Source of the DNA: Moellerella wisconsensis ATCC 35017
Lineage (GTDB): Bacteria; Pseudomonadota; Gammaproteobacteria; Enterobacterales; Enterobacteriaceae
DNA: 64,000 nt
Direction: 5' to 3'
Assembly (NCBI RefSeq): GCF_001294465.1
Contig: NZ_LGAA01000007.1
Span: forward strand, 1 to 64,000
Shown: one piece after another, positions 40,544 to 51,818 of the stretch
How the letters are laid out: each line of letters opens with the position of its first letter
Position numbering within the stretch: position 1 is the stretch's first letter
The notes under the pieces: generated by a model
Told to the model about the DNA's origin: nothing
Seen by the model: the letters and a program-made list of their open reading frames with translations, nothing else
Database searches by the model: none
Position numbers and translations under genes: made by a program

Positions 40544-41251
40544 ATGAAGATCTCATTAGATATAGAAATCTACTTAAATAAGAAAAATTATTCAATTCCT
40601 GATGTGGTAAATGATTATTTGTTTTTTTCAAAGTTTATAAATGAAATTGCAGGTCAGTCTAGCTGGTACCTTACTGGAAGCTCAAAGAAAGAAGCCCTTG
40701 AGAAGAAATTCATTGAAAATGATAATATAAACAAGGATATCGAACATAAATTTGTTGATAGACTAACAAAATCATCTCCTATTTATGGCTCAGCGATCTG
40801 GAATGGAGATAAAAATAGGATACAAATAAGTAATTATCTAGCTAGAAGCTTTGATAATTATGATGTTAGCTTAAGCATGAAGTTAGAAAATAAGCAAAAC
40901 TTACAATATAAAATTAAAAAATTAATATTAAACTTAATGGAAAATTATATTAAAGTAGAGAAGATATTAATTCATACAAATAAATATCACTTAAATGAAA
41001 AAAATGTTTTTCCGGACAGACTTCCCGTTGGTTGGATGCTTTATCTCAATAAAAAAATAACCCAACAACAAGTACCAATGGCAGCAGAGCTTATTGATAT
41101 TGAAAATAAGAAAAATAGCGGTACATTAATTATTAGTACTGACCATGTGTTTGATGGTTCAGATAAAGACGATATTAAAAAAGCTAATGAAATCGAAATA
41201 CAGCTCACTGCATTAGGACTACTTCCACTTTACTCCGAAATTTACAGCTAA
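40544..41251 (+). CDS. Predicted immunity protein, Imm52-like (copy 1)
   Basis: A 235-residue cytoplasmic-type protein directly after the Tox-REase-5-like effector, nine bases past its stop. Imm52 proteins are known partners of Tox-REase-5 toxins. SWYLTG near residue 40 and the C-terminal VFPDRLPVGWMLYLNKKI block suit that family. It probably neutralises the cognate nuclease by binding. The last 78 or so residues are almost identical to those of the next gene, while the first 155 are quite different, so only the N-terminal part can explain differing specificity. Confidence 0.65.
   Translation: MKISLDIEIYLNKKNYSIPDVVNDYLFFSKFINEIAGQSSWYLTGSSKKEALEKKFIENDNINKDIEHKFVDRLTKSSPIYGSAIWNGDKNRIQISNYLARSFDNYDVSLSMKLENKQNLQYKIKKLILNLMENYIKVEKILIHTNKYHLNEKNVFPDRLPVGWMLYLNKKITQQQVPMAAELIDIENKKNSGTLIISTDHVFDGSDKDDIKKANEIEIQLTALGLLPLYSEIYS
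41024..41220 (+). repeat. 197-bp perfect direct repeat, copy 1
   Basis: Identical by eye to 41721-41917 (offset 697 bases), inside the 3' part of the first immunity gene. The identity extends, with single mismatches, a few bases on each side (for example the preceding ccggacagact). Confidence 0.93.
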
Positions 41252-41267
41252 TTAAAAAGGGAAAAAG

Positions 41268-41948
41268 GTGGACTTATTAATTAAGTTAGATATCGAGCTA
41301 CATGAAGAAATATCAATTCCATCTTTAATTGATATTTTTAGTCATATGATTTTAACATGTGAATCAATTACTAATGAAAAAGAGGACTCATGGTATTTAA
41401 CAGGCGATACTTTGGAAGAAGCATTACAAAAGAAAGCCTTTAATCAATGCACACCCACTGATTTATTGAAAGCAATTCCGTATTTTGATTGTATGGAGAC
41501 AATATGGGCAAATGAAAATAAATCGTTGAGCATTATTAAATATACTGGTTCAGGGCTGATATATAGCCTCGATTTTACAATTCGTGATATTAGTTTACCC
41601 AATAAAATAGCAATAATTGAAGCATTAAATTACTATATTGGTAATTATAGAATAGTGTGTGTGCAAATAGACATTAATGGTTATTGGTATAATGATAAAA
41701 ATGTATTCCCGGACAGACTCCCCGTTGGTTGGATGCTTTATCTCAATAAAAAAATAACCCAACAACAAGTACCAATGGCAGCAGAGCTTATTGATATTGA
41801 AAATAAGAAAAATAGCGGTACATTAATTATTAGTACTGACCATGTGTTTGATGGTTCAGATAAAGACGATATTAAAAAAGCTAATGAAATCGAAATACAG
41901 CTCACTGCATTAGGACTCCTCCCCTTAATACGTGAAATATACAGTTAA
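41268..41948 (+). CDS. Predicted immunity protein, Imm52-like (copy 2)
   Basis: A 226-residue protein starting with GTG after an AAGGG-type site, 16 bases past copy 1. It keeps SWYLTG (about residue 43) and the shared C-terminal block beginning NVFPDRLPVGW. Its N-terminal two-thirds have diverged strongly from copy 1. It may guard against a variant toxin no longer encoded here (an orphan immunity gene), or against the same toxin. Base composition is AT-rich like its neighbour. Family assignment is moderate. Confidence 0.63.
   Translation: MDLLIKLDIELHEEISIPSLIDIFSHMILTCESITNEKEDSWYLTGDTLEEALQKKAFNQCTPTDLLKAIPYFDCMETIWANENKSLSIIKYTGSGLIYSLDFTIRDISLPNKIAIIEALNYYIGNYRIVCVQIDINGYWYNDKNVFPDRLPVGWMLYLNKKITQQQVPMAAELIDIENKKNSGTLIISTDHVFDGSDKDDIKKANEIEIQLTALGLLPLIREIYS
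41721..41917 (+). repeat. 197-bp perfect direct repeat, copy 2
   Basis: Second copy of the repeat at 41024-41220, in the same frame of the second immunity gene. Such repeats allow deletion or gene conversion between the two genes. Confidence 0.93.
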
Positions 41949-41973
41949 AGCGAGGAAAAGATTATTAAACTAA

Positions 41974-42204
41974 CGTTTAGGATCCGTATTTCAATATATT
42001 CTTTTTCTCGATTTTACCCAAGAATCATTAATTCGTTCATTTTTATTTTACGAGGCTTGCTGCTCTGGCTTTCATTTCAAGCCAGAAATAATAAATCGTA
42101 ATTTAAGTGAGCAATTCATACCAAACTTAAAGAGAAGTCATGATAATTTTTTGATGGAAGGGTTATACCTTAGTATTAAACTTGCACTTTTACACTTAAT
42201 TTAG
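41974..42204 (+). pseudogene. 5'-truncated copy of the small T6SS-module gene
   Basis: A 76-codon frame, blocked by an in-frame TAA just upstream, reads RLGSVFQYILFLDFTQESL then IRSFLFYEACCSGFHFKPEI. It aligns with RLGSAFQYVISLGFTQEPL and IRSFLFYEACCPGFHLKPEI of the intact gene at 39487. The 44 N-terminal residues are missing, and the tail (LSEQF... to the stop) has diverged. No start codon or ribosome site is present. It begins about 26 bases after the second immunity stop and suggests that a second cassette was collapsed by recombination or insertion. Confidence 0.82.
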
Positions 42205-42280
42205 CTTAACGATGAACGATTGCATTTATGAATAAATCTTATTAAGTTAGTTTGTGATGTGTATTACTTATGGAAAATAA

Positions 42281-43186
<906 letters not shown>

Positions 43187-43237
43187 AGGTGGGTAGCGTG
43201 AGGTAAATGCATTGACGACTACCAACCTAAGCGATAT

Positions 43238-44230
<993 letters not shown>

Positions 44231-44265
44231 TTATGTCCTGATAGTTAATTAGATTATTGATGCGG

Positions 44266-45717
<1,452 letters not shown>

Positions 45718-46080
45718 CTAAAAATCAGTCTTAGAAAAACCGGTCATATCATCCAGTCCCATTTCGCGGCCTAATGCCGTTAGTGGATGGACAATTATCA
45801 GACCTCGCACGGCTTTCTTCAGCTTGCCAATATCAGCTTGTTCTTTCTTAGTGATGGGGCGTTTGAATGGCATATCGACTAACTTTTGCGCTTCTTTGCT
45901 TAGTTTCTGATGACGTACTGCTTTCAAACGAGCGATTTCAATTTCCAGCGCCGCTTTTTCTTTCTCAAGCTCTGCATACTTTTCCGTTTCGTTTGTCAGT
46001 TGCATACTCGCCATCTTGTGACGAGTAAGGTCTAAACGGTCGTTAAGAAGTTTAATTTGTGCTTTTTCGATTTCTTTCAT
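45718..46080 (-). CDS. yibL: YibL family ribosome-associated protein
   Basis: A 120-residue, highly charged, helical protein with coiled-coil propensity (about residues 2-55). It ends with the conserved block [20 protein letters not shown], then [30 protein letters not shown], almost the E. coli YibL sequence and length (120). It associates with ribosomes in E. coli; its exact role is unknown. The gene stands alone. Confidence 0.93.
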   Translation of the reverse strand: MKEIEKAQIKLLNDRLDLTRHKMASMQLTNETEKYAELEKEKAALEIEIARLKAVRHQKLSKEAQKLVDMPFKRPITKKEQADIGKLKKAVRGLIIVHPLTALGREMGLDDMTGFSKTDF

Positions 46081-46403
46081 TATTAATTAACCGTGAATAA
46101 ATTACTTGTCGGCAAGTATACACCATTCTGCGTAAGAGGGCGAAAAGGGATACTGGTTGTTAAACTCAGTATCAAAATACTTTTATTGGGTAATTTATCT
46201 ATTATCACTCTAAAATTAATCTAGCAGGCATTAATCGAGATATTACTATTTATCCAATTAAATAAATTTATTTAATATCAATACTATTAATTATTAAATA
46301 CGGCTTCCTGAGATCTTTTAATACAATAAATTTGCTGCATTATTTTTAGAAAGATCTGTTTATAAAAATTGCAGCGAATTTATTAAAGTATATAGCGCTT
46401 ATA
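46081..46403. other. AT-rich gap between yajD and yibL
   Basis: About 320 bases with no gene or RNA recognised. It should hold the yibL promoter; no clear terminator for yajD was found. Confidence 0.4.
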
Positions 46404-46751
46404 TTATTTCTTTTTATTCAGCATTGATTTTAAGTCGGCAAAGGGATTATAGGTGGCTTCGCCAACATCTTTTTGTGCGTCTTCCCCTGCGATAACATTT
46501 GTGCCGTACTGGTCAGCTTCAGTGTATTTGGAGTGTTCATGATCATGGCAAAATAAACACAGTAGTTCCCAATTGCTACCATCTTCAGGATTATTGGTAT
46601 GGTCATGATCAATATGATGAACGGTTAACTCACGTAGGTTTGAATAAACAAATTCCCGTGTACAGCGTCCGCATATCCATGGGTAGATTTTTAGCGCTTT
46701 TTCACGGTAGCCGCTTTCTAGACGAGAATAGTTTTTGGGGATCAGAGCCAT
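46404..46751 (-). CDS. yajD: HNH nuclease family protein YajD
   Basis: A 115-residue protein with an HNH/zinc-ribbon endonuclease fold. Two CxxC pairs (CGRCTREF near residue 27 and CLFCHDHEH near residue 70) frame the motif LTVHHIDHDHTNNPEDGSNW, which holds the HNH histidines. It matches E. coli YajD in length and sequence; its biological target is unknown. The gene stands alone. Confidence 0.9.
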   Translation of the reverse strand: MALIPKNYSRLESGYREKALKIYPWICGRCTREFVYSNLRELTVHHIDHDHTNNPEDGSNWELLCLFCHDHEHSKYTEADQYGTNVIAGEDAQKDVGEATYNPFADLKSMLNKKK

Positions 46752-47289
46752 TGCTAATATTACCTGCTATAAAAGTTAATTTTACGATAGTGGCCCCAAT
46801 ATACCTCATAATACTGCAGAAGGAGAAATGTAACAGAAGAGGAATATTCATATTTAATCCTGAGTTTTCGATACGTTTGATGAGTGATTTATGGATTGAT
46901 AATTATTAGTATAATTGGCTGATAATGTTCTTTATAAGTATATATTTATAATTGAGACACTTATCATGTACTGAGCAACTCGTAGCTGCCTTTTTGAACA
47001 AATACTGCTTTATAATTTTTATCGTAAGATCAGTAAGTTATTATTTCTTATGTCTGATTTATAAAATACTATTTTTTACGACTTTTCCTAAGCTGTTATG
47101 GCTCACGCTAAAATACGTTTTAAACGTTGATTAAGAAATCTCATTCGATAATCTAATAGAATATTATTATCGTACCGAATATCGCTTCTATCATTCCAAC
47201 CTAAACCAAAGGCGTAGTCTGTACGGGCATTGTGCTTTATACTGCGGGCTGCAAAAACTAAGTAGATAAACAATTAGGCGGTAATGGCG
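46752..47289. other. AT-rich gap upstream of the cold-shock-domain gene
   Basis: A 538-base gap. A 60-codon plus-strand frame at 46952-47134 is hydrophobic but has no ribosome site or known relative and is not called. Near the end, TTTATACT (about 47237) and AGGCGG (47276-47281) suit a promoter and ribosome site for the downstream gene. Confidence 0.4.
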
Positions 47290-47772
47290 ATGAATGGAAC
47301 AATCACAACGTGGTTTGACGATAAAGGTTTTGGATTTATCAAAGATGAAAACGGTGATAACCGTTATTTTCATGTGATTAAGGTCGCCAATCCAGATCTG
47401 ATAAAGAAAGATGCTGCGGTGACTTTTGAACCGACGACGAATACTAAAGGGTTATCAGCTTATGCGGTAAAAGTCATACCGGAAAGTAAATATATCTATA
47501 TTGCGGGCGAGCGCCTTAAAATTACTTCGATTAAATCATTTTTGGTTTACAGTGAAGAAGTCCCTGCTGATACTCACATTGATAAAGAAAATACGGTGTT
47601 ATCTATTGGGCTATTAATGAATAGTATTCGACCAAAATCAGAGACTAAACCTGATGCAATGCGTACACTGAAAAAACTGGCGATCACCACCTTCCAAGGA
47701 ACGACGTTAACTTTCACCGAAGATGAGATAGATGTGGATGCCATGATGAAGCAACTGCAAAATCTGAAGTAA
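47290..47772 (+). CDS. Cold-shock-domain protein with enterobacterial C-terminal extension
   Basis: A 160-residue protein. Residues 1-60 or so form a cold-shock (OB) domain with the RNP1-like KGFGFIKDENG motif and NRYFHVIKV in place of the usual VFVH. The rest is a conserved tail (YIYIAGERLKITSIKSFLVY ... DVDAMMKQLQNLK) found in enteric homologues of unknown role. It probably binds single-stranded nucleic acid. The start at 47290 lies eight bases after AGGCGG; the ATG at 47284 would be only two bases away. Confidence 0.8.
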   Translation: MNGTITTWFDDKGFGFIKDENGDNRYFHVIKVANPDLIKKDAAVTFEPTTNTKGLSAYAVKVIPESKYIYIAGERLKITSIKSFLVYSEEVPADTHIDKENTVLSIGLLMNSIRPKSETKPDAMRTLKKLAITTFQGTTLTFTEDEIDVDAMMKQLQNLK

Positions 47773-48091
47773 TTTAGTTTTATGCGTGCTATTTATCCGT
47801 GGTATATAAATATAATTTATTGATTCTAGCCAGTAATGATAAGCAGATCCATTTAGTAGTCGGCGAGTTATTCGTGAGAAAATATGAGATTAAATCTATT
47901 ATTATTCAATAGGTTATTTTCTAATCATGTACAATCATTATGTATCGTATCTTATTTGGGTTCGAGCTATATTGGTGGTTAATAGATCTCTTCAAATTCA
48001 AGCGATAGCGTATCCAGGTTCTACAATTGGATACAGCCTCACAAATTATCAGTATCATCCTACAAATTATTCAATGGGTTTAGAGACGAAG
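47773..48091. other. Gap upstream of yaiL
   Basis: About 320 bases. An open frame continues upstream of yaiL to an ATG at 47927, but this part reads like non-coding DNA and has no ribosome site. No other gene or clear terminator was seen. Confidence 0.4.
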
Positions 48092-48631
48092 ATGACAAAA
48101 CTCACCTTACAAGAACAAATGTTGAAAGCTGGATTAGTGTCTAGCAAAAAAATGGCTAAGGTTCAAAGAACAGCTAAAAAATCTCGCGTTCAAGCACGTA
48201 ATGCCAGAGAAGCGGTAGAAGCGAACAAAAAAGAACAACTTGAACGTGATAAGCAGCTAAATGAACAACAAAAACAAGCTATTTTATCGAAAGAGTCTAA
48301 AGCACAGGTGAAACAGCTGATTGAAATGAATAGAATCGAAATTGCCAAAGGTGATATCGGTTTTAATTTCACCGATGATAATTTAATTAAAAAAGTTACG
48401 GTTGATAAGATAACCCAAGCTCAGCTGATTAGCGGTCGCCTTGCTATCGCTCGTTTAGCCATTGATAATAGTGATGTAAATGAATACGCGATTATTCCTG
48501 CAAGTGTCGCTGATAAAATAGCTCAGCGAGATGCGAACAGCATCGTATTAAATAATGCGCTGAGTCAGGAAGAGCAAGATGAAGATGATCCATACGCAGA
48601 TTTTAAAGTGCCAGATGATTTGATGTGGTAA
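48092..48631 (+). CDS. yaiL: DUF2058 family protein YaiL
   Basis: A 179-residue basic protein of the DUF2058 (YaiL) family, described as nucleoprotein or polynucleotide-associated. It begins MTKLTLQEQMLKAGLVSSKK, has a Lys/Gln-rich helical region (about 30-75) and GDIGFNFTDDNLIKKVTVD. It ends in DEDDPYADFKVPDDLMW, matching E. coli YaiL in length and ends. The start at 48092 is chosen by homology and a GAGACG sequence; the frame extends 55 codons further upstream but that part is atypical. Confidence 0.93.
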   Translation: MTKLTLQEQMLKAGLVSSKKMAKVQRTAKKSRVQARNAREAVEANKKEQLERDKQLNEQQKQAILSKESKAQVKQLIEMNRIEIAKGDIGFNFTDDNLIKKVTVDKITQAQLISGRLAIARLAIDNSDVNEYAIIPASVADKIAQRDANSIVLNNALSQEEQDEDDPYADFKVPDDLMW

Positions 48632-48655
48632 TTGGCATTTTAACCATGTTAGCGC

Positions 48656-49381
48656 TTAGAATGGGCTAGCATTACGGGCGTTGATCCATTCTTTATTAAT
48701 GGGATGTACAAAGTGTAATTCACTGGCGTGCAGCATAAGGCGCGGTGTTTTTTCAGTCCCTGCTAGTAAACGGCCTCCATACAGATCACATCCTAGAATA
48801 GGATGACCTACATGTTGACAGTGGATACGGAGCTGATGTGTACGCCCGGTTTCAGGGGTTAGCTGTACTCGTGTTAATGGCACTAATTTTCCACTCTGCG
48901 ATTCATGATAAAAACGTTCAATGACTTGATAGCCAGAACGAGCTGGTTTGCCGTTGATTGAGCAAATTGACATGAGTGGAAATAGTGCTGGGTCTTTACC
49001 AATCGGTGCGTTTATTATCCCTTCATCATCCTCTAGATGCCCGCACAGTAGCGCATGGTATACTTTAGTGACCGTGCGCTGACTAAATTGTTGGCAGAGA
49101 GCTGCATTTATCGCTTTATTGCGAGCAATCACCATTAATCCGGATGTTCCGAAATCTAACCGGTGTACAAGAGTGCAACCGGGGAAGAGTTGAACCAGTC
49201 GATAATGTACCGAATCCATATTTTGCGGATTTTTTCCAGATAGGCTGAGTAGACCCGAAGGTTTATTGATGAGTACTAAATAATCGTCCTGATACAAAAT
49301 TTCAATATTGTCATGGCAGGGTGGGGCAATAAAAGTATCGATAATCTTAGACATCAGGCTATCCGTATCAGAAGTAGACAT
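48656..49381 (-). CDS. RluA-family pseudouridine synthase
   Basis: Isomerises uridine to pseudouridine in rRNA and/or tRNA. The 241-residue protein has the RluA signature HRLDFGTSGLMV (catalytic Asp at about residue 77), LLSLSGKNP in the N-terminal NKPSGLL block, and GRTHQLRIHCQHVGHPILGC. It is most like E. coli RluA (219), which modifies 23S U746 and tRNA U32, but differs enough that the target site is left open. The first 25 residues lack homology and the start may be Met10. Confidence 0.86.
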   Translation of the reverse strand: MSTSDTDSLMSKIIDTFIAPPCHDNIEILYQDDYLVLINKPSGLLSLSGKNPQNMDSVHYRLVQLFPGCTLVHRLDFGTSGLMVIARNKAINAALCQQFSQRTVTKVYHALLCGHLEDDEGIINAPIGKDPALFPLMSICSINGKPARSGYQVIERFYHESQSGKLVPLTRVQLTPETGRTHQLRIHCQHVGHPILGCDLYGGRLLAGTEKTPRLMLHASELHFVHPINKEWINARNASPF

Positions 49382-50671
49382 CGATGATACCCAATTTTAA
49401 GCCGACTAGCGAATCTGATGATTAATTGAATTACGATAGAATTAGTAAATATCTTCGAGTTATTTTTAATCTTTTAAAAGAAGGATATCTGTGAGTGATA
49501 AGTATTTTATTTAATGATTAAAACTATCAAGCAGATCCTTGATCGATGATTACTCTATTCTCTATTCCATACCCCTTAATATTGCTCGCTCTATGCTTAT
49601 CATGCTAGTCCCAGAAACCATATCAATATCGTGCAGACAAAGTCGATCGTGCTTGATTCTGACGGCGTCTATAGTTACCCCGAGCTTATCTCATTTTATA
49701 ATCTATTAGTGACTAAGATAGAATTAACCAGACCTGATGGATGATGATATGTGTTCGAAATAATGAGTGTAAATGGAATAATGAAACTTTTAGGCTCAAA
49801 AATTATAGTATTCCTAAAAATTATAAAGAGTGTAGTCTTCAATATAGTTTAGTGTGGATACTAGTATATGATGAATTTAGCGATATATTAAAAAATAAGT
49901 TGAAATAATATAGGTTTTTTATTCTATTTATAATTTTCAATTATAAATAATTCTATATGTGACTGTCTTATTTTGAGTGATAATGTTATATCGAATAGCT
50001 AAGATAAACAAATTAATAACCTTAGTAAATTATCCATAATATGTAACTTAATAGAAAATGGCTATCACAGCGATAGGAATAATTTCTATTTTATTATAAA
50101 TATAGCCATTTTCTATAATAGTAAGATGAACTGTAACAAGCTTATATTATTATTAAGGTAAGGATGTATTTTTATTTATCTCAATAGAGATCAAGAATTA
50201 GATTTAATATCAATAGCGAATATTCTTAAAAATTTAAAAATGATTATATAAGATATTCTATTTTATAGCGCATTCATACCCTTAATAAGAGTAAAAGTTA
50301 TTTTTAATATAACGTAATCGATCGTAAATTGTAATAAAGTGTAATATTAAGTGTGTTTTATTATTATTTTAAACATGATTTTCTCTTATTTATAAAATTA
50401 TAGTAAATATTAATTAAATTACTTTAAATATTTGTTTATTTACTTAATTTATTTAATTATCAAATAGTTAGTTTCATGTCGTTGAATAATGATACTCATT
50501 TGGTGAGTTTTACTTGTCAGTCATAACGATCAATAGACTAAAATCAATAGATTTAACCTATTGAATTAACTGGATTCGATCGATATAAACGTTTTTACTC
50601 TTATTTCAATATATCTATTATGAATACCAATTAAACGAACAGCTAATTATTTTTATATTGGAGTGTAATTA
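49382..50671. other. 1.3-kb AT-rich gap before the fimbrial cluster
   Basis: No firmly supported gene. A 55-codon frame at 49741-49908 (start MMICVRNNECKWNN) has no known relative and only a weak ribosome site. A perfect 15-bp inverted repeat is at 50051-50116. The stretch 49900-50480 is extremely AT-rich. It probably contains the promoter and upstream control region of the XRE-ecp cluster and possibly a lost regulator gene; no ecpR-like LuxR gene is visible. Confidence 0.5.
50051..50116. repeat. Perfect 15-bp inverted repeat
   Basis: ATAGAAAATGGCTAT (50051-50065) and ATAGCCATTTTCTAT (50102-50116) are exact complements separated by 36 bases. As RNA they form a long hairpin. As DNA they could be recombinase or protein binding sites, although 36 bases is too short for known fimbrial promoter switches. 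Confidence 0.85.
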
Positions 50672-50917
50672 ATGAAATCTAATATAATTAGTAGTCGAGT
50701 GGGTACTTTTCTACGAATAGCTCGCAAAGAAAAGAAAATGACAGGAAAACAATTAGCAGTATTAATGAATATTAGTCAGCAACAAATATCTCGATACGAA
50801 ATAGGAATAACTTCAATTACATTAGAACAATTAGAAAAGTTTTTAATAATCTTAGATAAGAAATGGTGTGATGTAATAAAATTTATTGAAGAAAGTCTTA
50901 TATCAAAAGAAAGATAA
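50672..50917 (+). CDS. XRE-family (MrpJ-like) fimbrial regulator at the head of the ecp cluster
   Basis: An 81-residue protein that is essentially one helix-turn-helix domain (about residues 8-65), with GKQLAVLMNISQQQISRYEIG at the recognition helix. The SQQQxSRYExG pattern is that of MrpJ and relatives in Proteus and Providencia, which link fimbriation to repression of motility. A GGAG site precedes the ATG. It lies 177 bases before ecpA with a terminator-like hairpin between. In E. coli the ecp operon begins with the LuxR-type EcpR, so this is a different regulator in the same place. Confidence 0.85.
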   Translation: MKSNIISSRVGTFLRIARKEKKMTGKQLAVLMNISQQQISRYEIGITSITLEQLEKFLIILDKKWCDVIKFIEESLISKER

Positions 50918-51019
50918 AATCATAATTTTTAATCAGCTAATTTTAATAAAATTATTGTACATAATTTAATGGAAATCAATAAGTAATAGTTTGATCTAAT
51001 TATTTATTGATTATGTTTT

Positions 51020-51048
51020 ATAAAAAACACATTTAAAGTGTTTTTTAT
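51020..51048 (+). terminator. Terminator-like hairpin between XRE gene and ecpA
   Basis: Perfect 11-bp stem: ATAAAAAACAC (51020-51030) with GTGTTTTTTAT (51038-51048), which contains a U-run. Only 46 bases separate it from the ecpA start. Thus ecpA is either read through from the regulator (attenuation) or has a promoter overlapping the hairpin. Confidence 0.75.
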
Positions 51049-51094
51049 ATTATGTAATTAATTTTTAGTCATAGGTATTAATAGAGAGAATAAT

Positions 51095-51724
51095 ATGTTA
51101 AATAAAAAAATAACTTCTGTTGTATTGTCAACAATTATAGCGGCTTCTTTTGCTACAGTTGCTAATGCAGAAACACGTACTGCTCAAGCAACAGCTACAT
51201 GGCAAGCAACAGCAATTAAAGATACTACAAGTATGCTAGTTGTTACTCCATTAAAAAGCTTAACCTTTAACTATGCTGAAGGTCAAAAGAACTTTAACCA
51301 ACAAAATGGTGCTTTTGATATTGCTATTCAAGGTCAATCAGGAGCAACTGATTTTAAATTAGCATCAAAAATTGTTTCTAATACATTAGCAAGAACAACT
51401 GATGATTCTAAATTGACAGTTGGTGTTAAATGGAATGGCGAAGATTTAAATAAAACTACAGATACCGTATTAATTGATACATCAAAAGGCTTAACTTCTG
51501 GTTTAGATAATTTAGCGGCTGATGGTATCTATAATGGTACTGAGCGTGCAACTGATCGCGGTGAATTTACTTTTGTAATTGCAAGTGCAGAATCAGCTGG
51601 TGCACCAACAGATTTTAAAGCATTGTCTGATGGCGTATGGGATGGTGATGTTAAAGTTCAGTTTACAGCAACTTGGGACGGTGACTTTACTCCTGCTGCC
51701 ACTCCTGAAGAACCAGCTGCATAA
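51095..51724 (+). CDS. ecpA: Common pilus major fimbrillin EcpA
   Basis: Major shaft subunit of the E. coli common pilus/Mat type. The 209-residue protein has a signal peptide cleaved near residue 25 (TVANA-ETRTAQ). The mature part matches EcpA: AQATATWQATAIKDTTSMLV, VTPLKSLTFNYAEGQKNFN and the end WDGDVKVQFTATWDG. It has no cysteine, as is usual for this alternative chaperone-usher class. A C-terminal tail DFTPAATPEEPAA extends beyond the usual end at the ATW motif. An AGAGAG ribosome site precedes the ATG. Confidence 0.93.
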   Translation: MLNKKITSVVLSTIIAASFATVANAETRTAQATATWQATAIKDTTSMLVVTPLKSLTFNYAEGQKNFNQQNGAFDIAIQGQSGATDFKLASKIVSNTLARTTDDSKLTVGVKWNGEDLNKTTDTVLIDTSKGLTSGLDNLAADGIYNGTERATDRGEFTFVIASAESAGAPTDFKALSDGVWDGDVKVQFTATWDGDFTPAATPEEPAA

Positions 51725-51756
51725 TTAATTATCCCTCTATTAGATAATTGAATATT

Positions 51757-51794
51757 ACGATAAAGATACTATAGGGAAATAATATCTTTATCGT
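51757..51794 (+). terminator. Hairpin between ecpA and ecpB
   Basis: Perfect 12-bp stem ACGATAAAGATA (51757-51768) with TATCTTTATCGT (51783-51794). No long U-run follows. It probably attenuates transcription or protects the ecpA mRNA, so that the major subunit is made in excess over EcpB-E. Confidence 0.7.
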
Positions 51795-51818
51795 TATCTT
51801 ATTTAGAGACTGATTACT

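Noticed and set aside
46499-46909. 136-codon plus-strand frame over yajD
   Set aside because: Antisense to the HNH gene yajD, which has clear CxxC and HNH motifs; no ribosome site or domain is seen.
47927-48091. N-terminal extension of YaiL by 55 residues
   Set aside because: The extension has no ribosome site and no similarity to the family, while the internal ATG gives the exact YaiL N-terminus.
50051-50116. Invertible promoter switch (fim or mrp type)
   Set aside because: The 36-base distance between the arms cannot hold a promoter that would flip, and no tyrosine recombinase gene is present in the window. Kept only as an inverted repeat.
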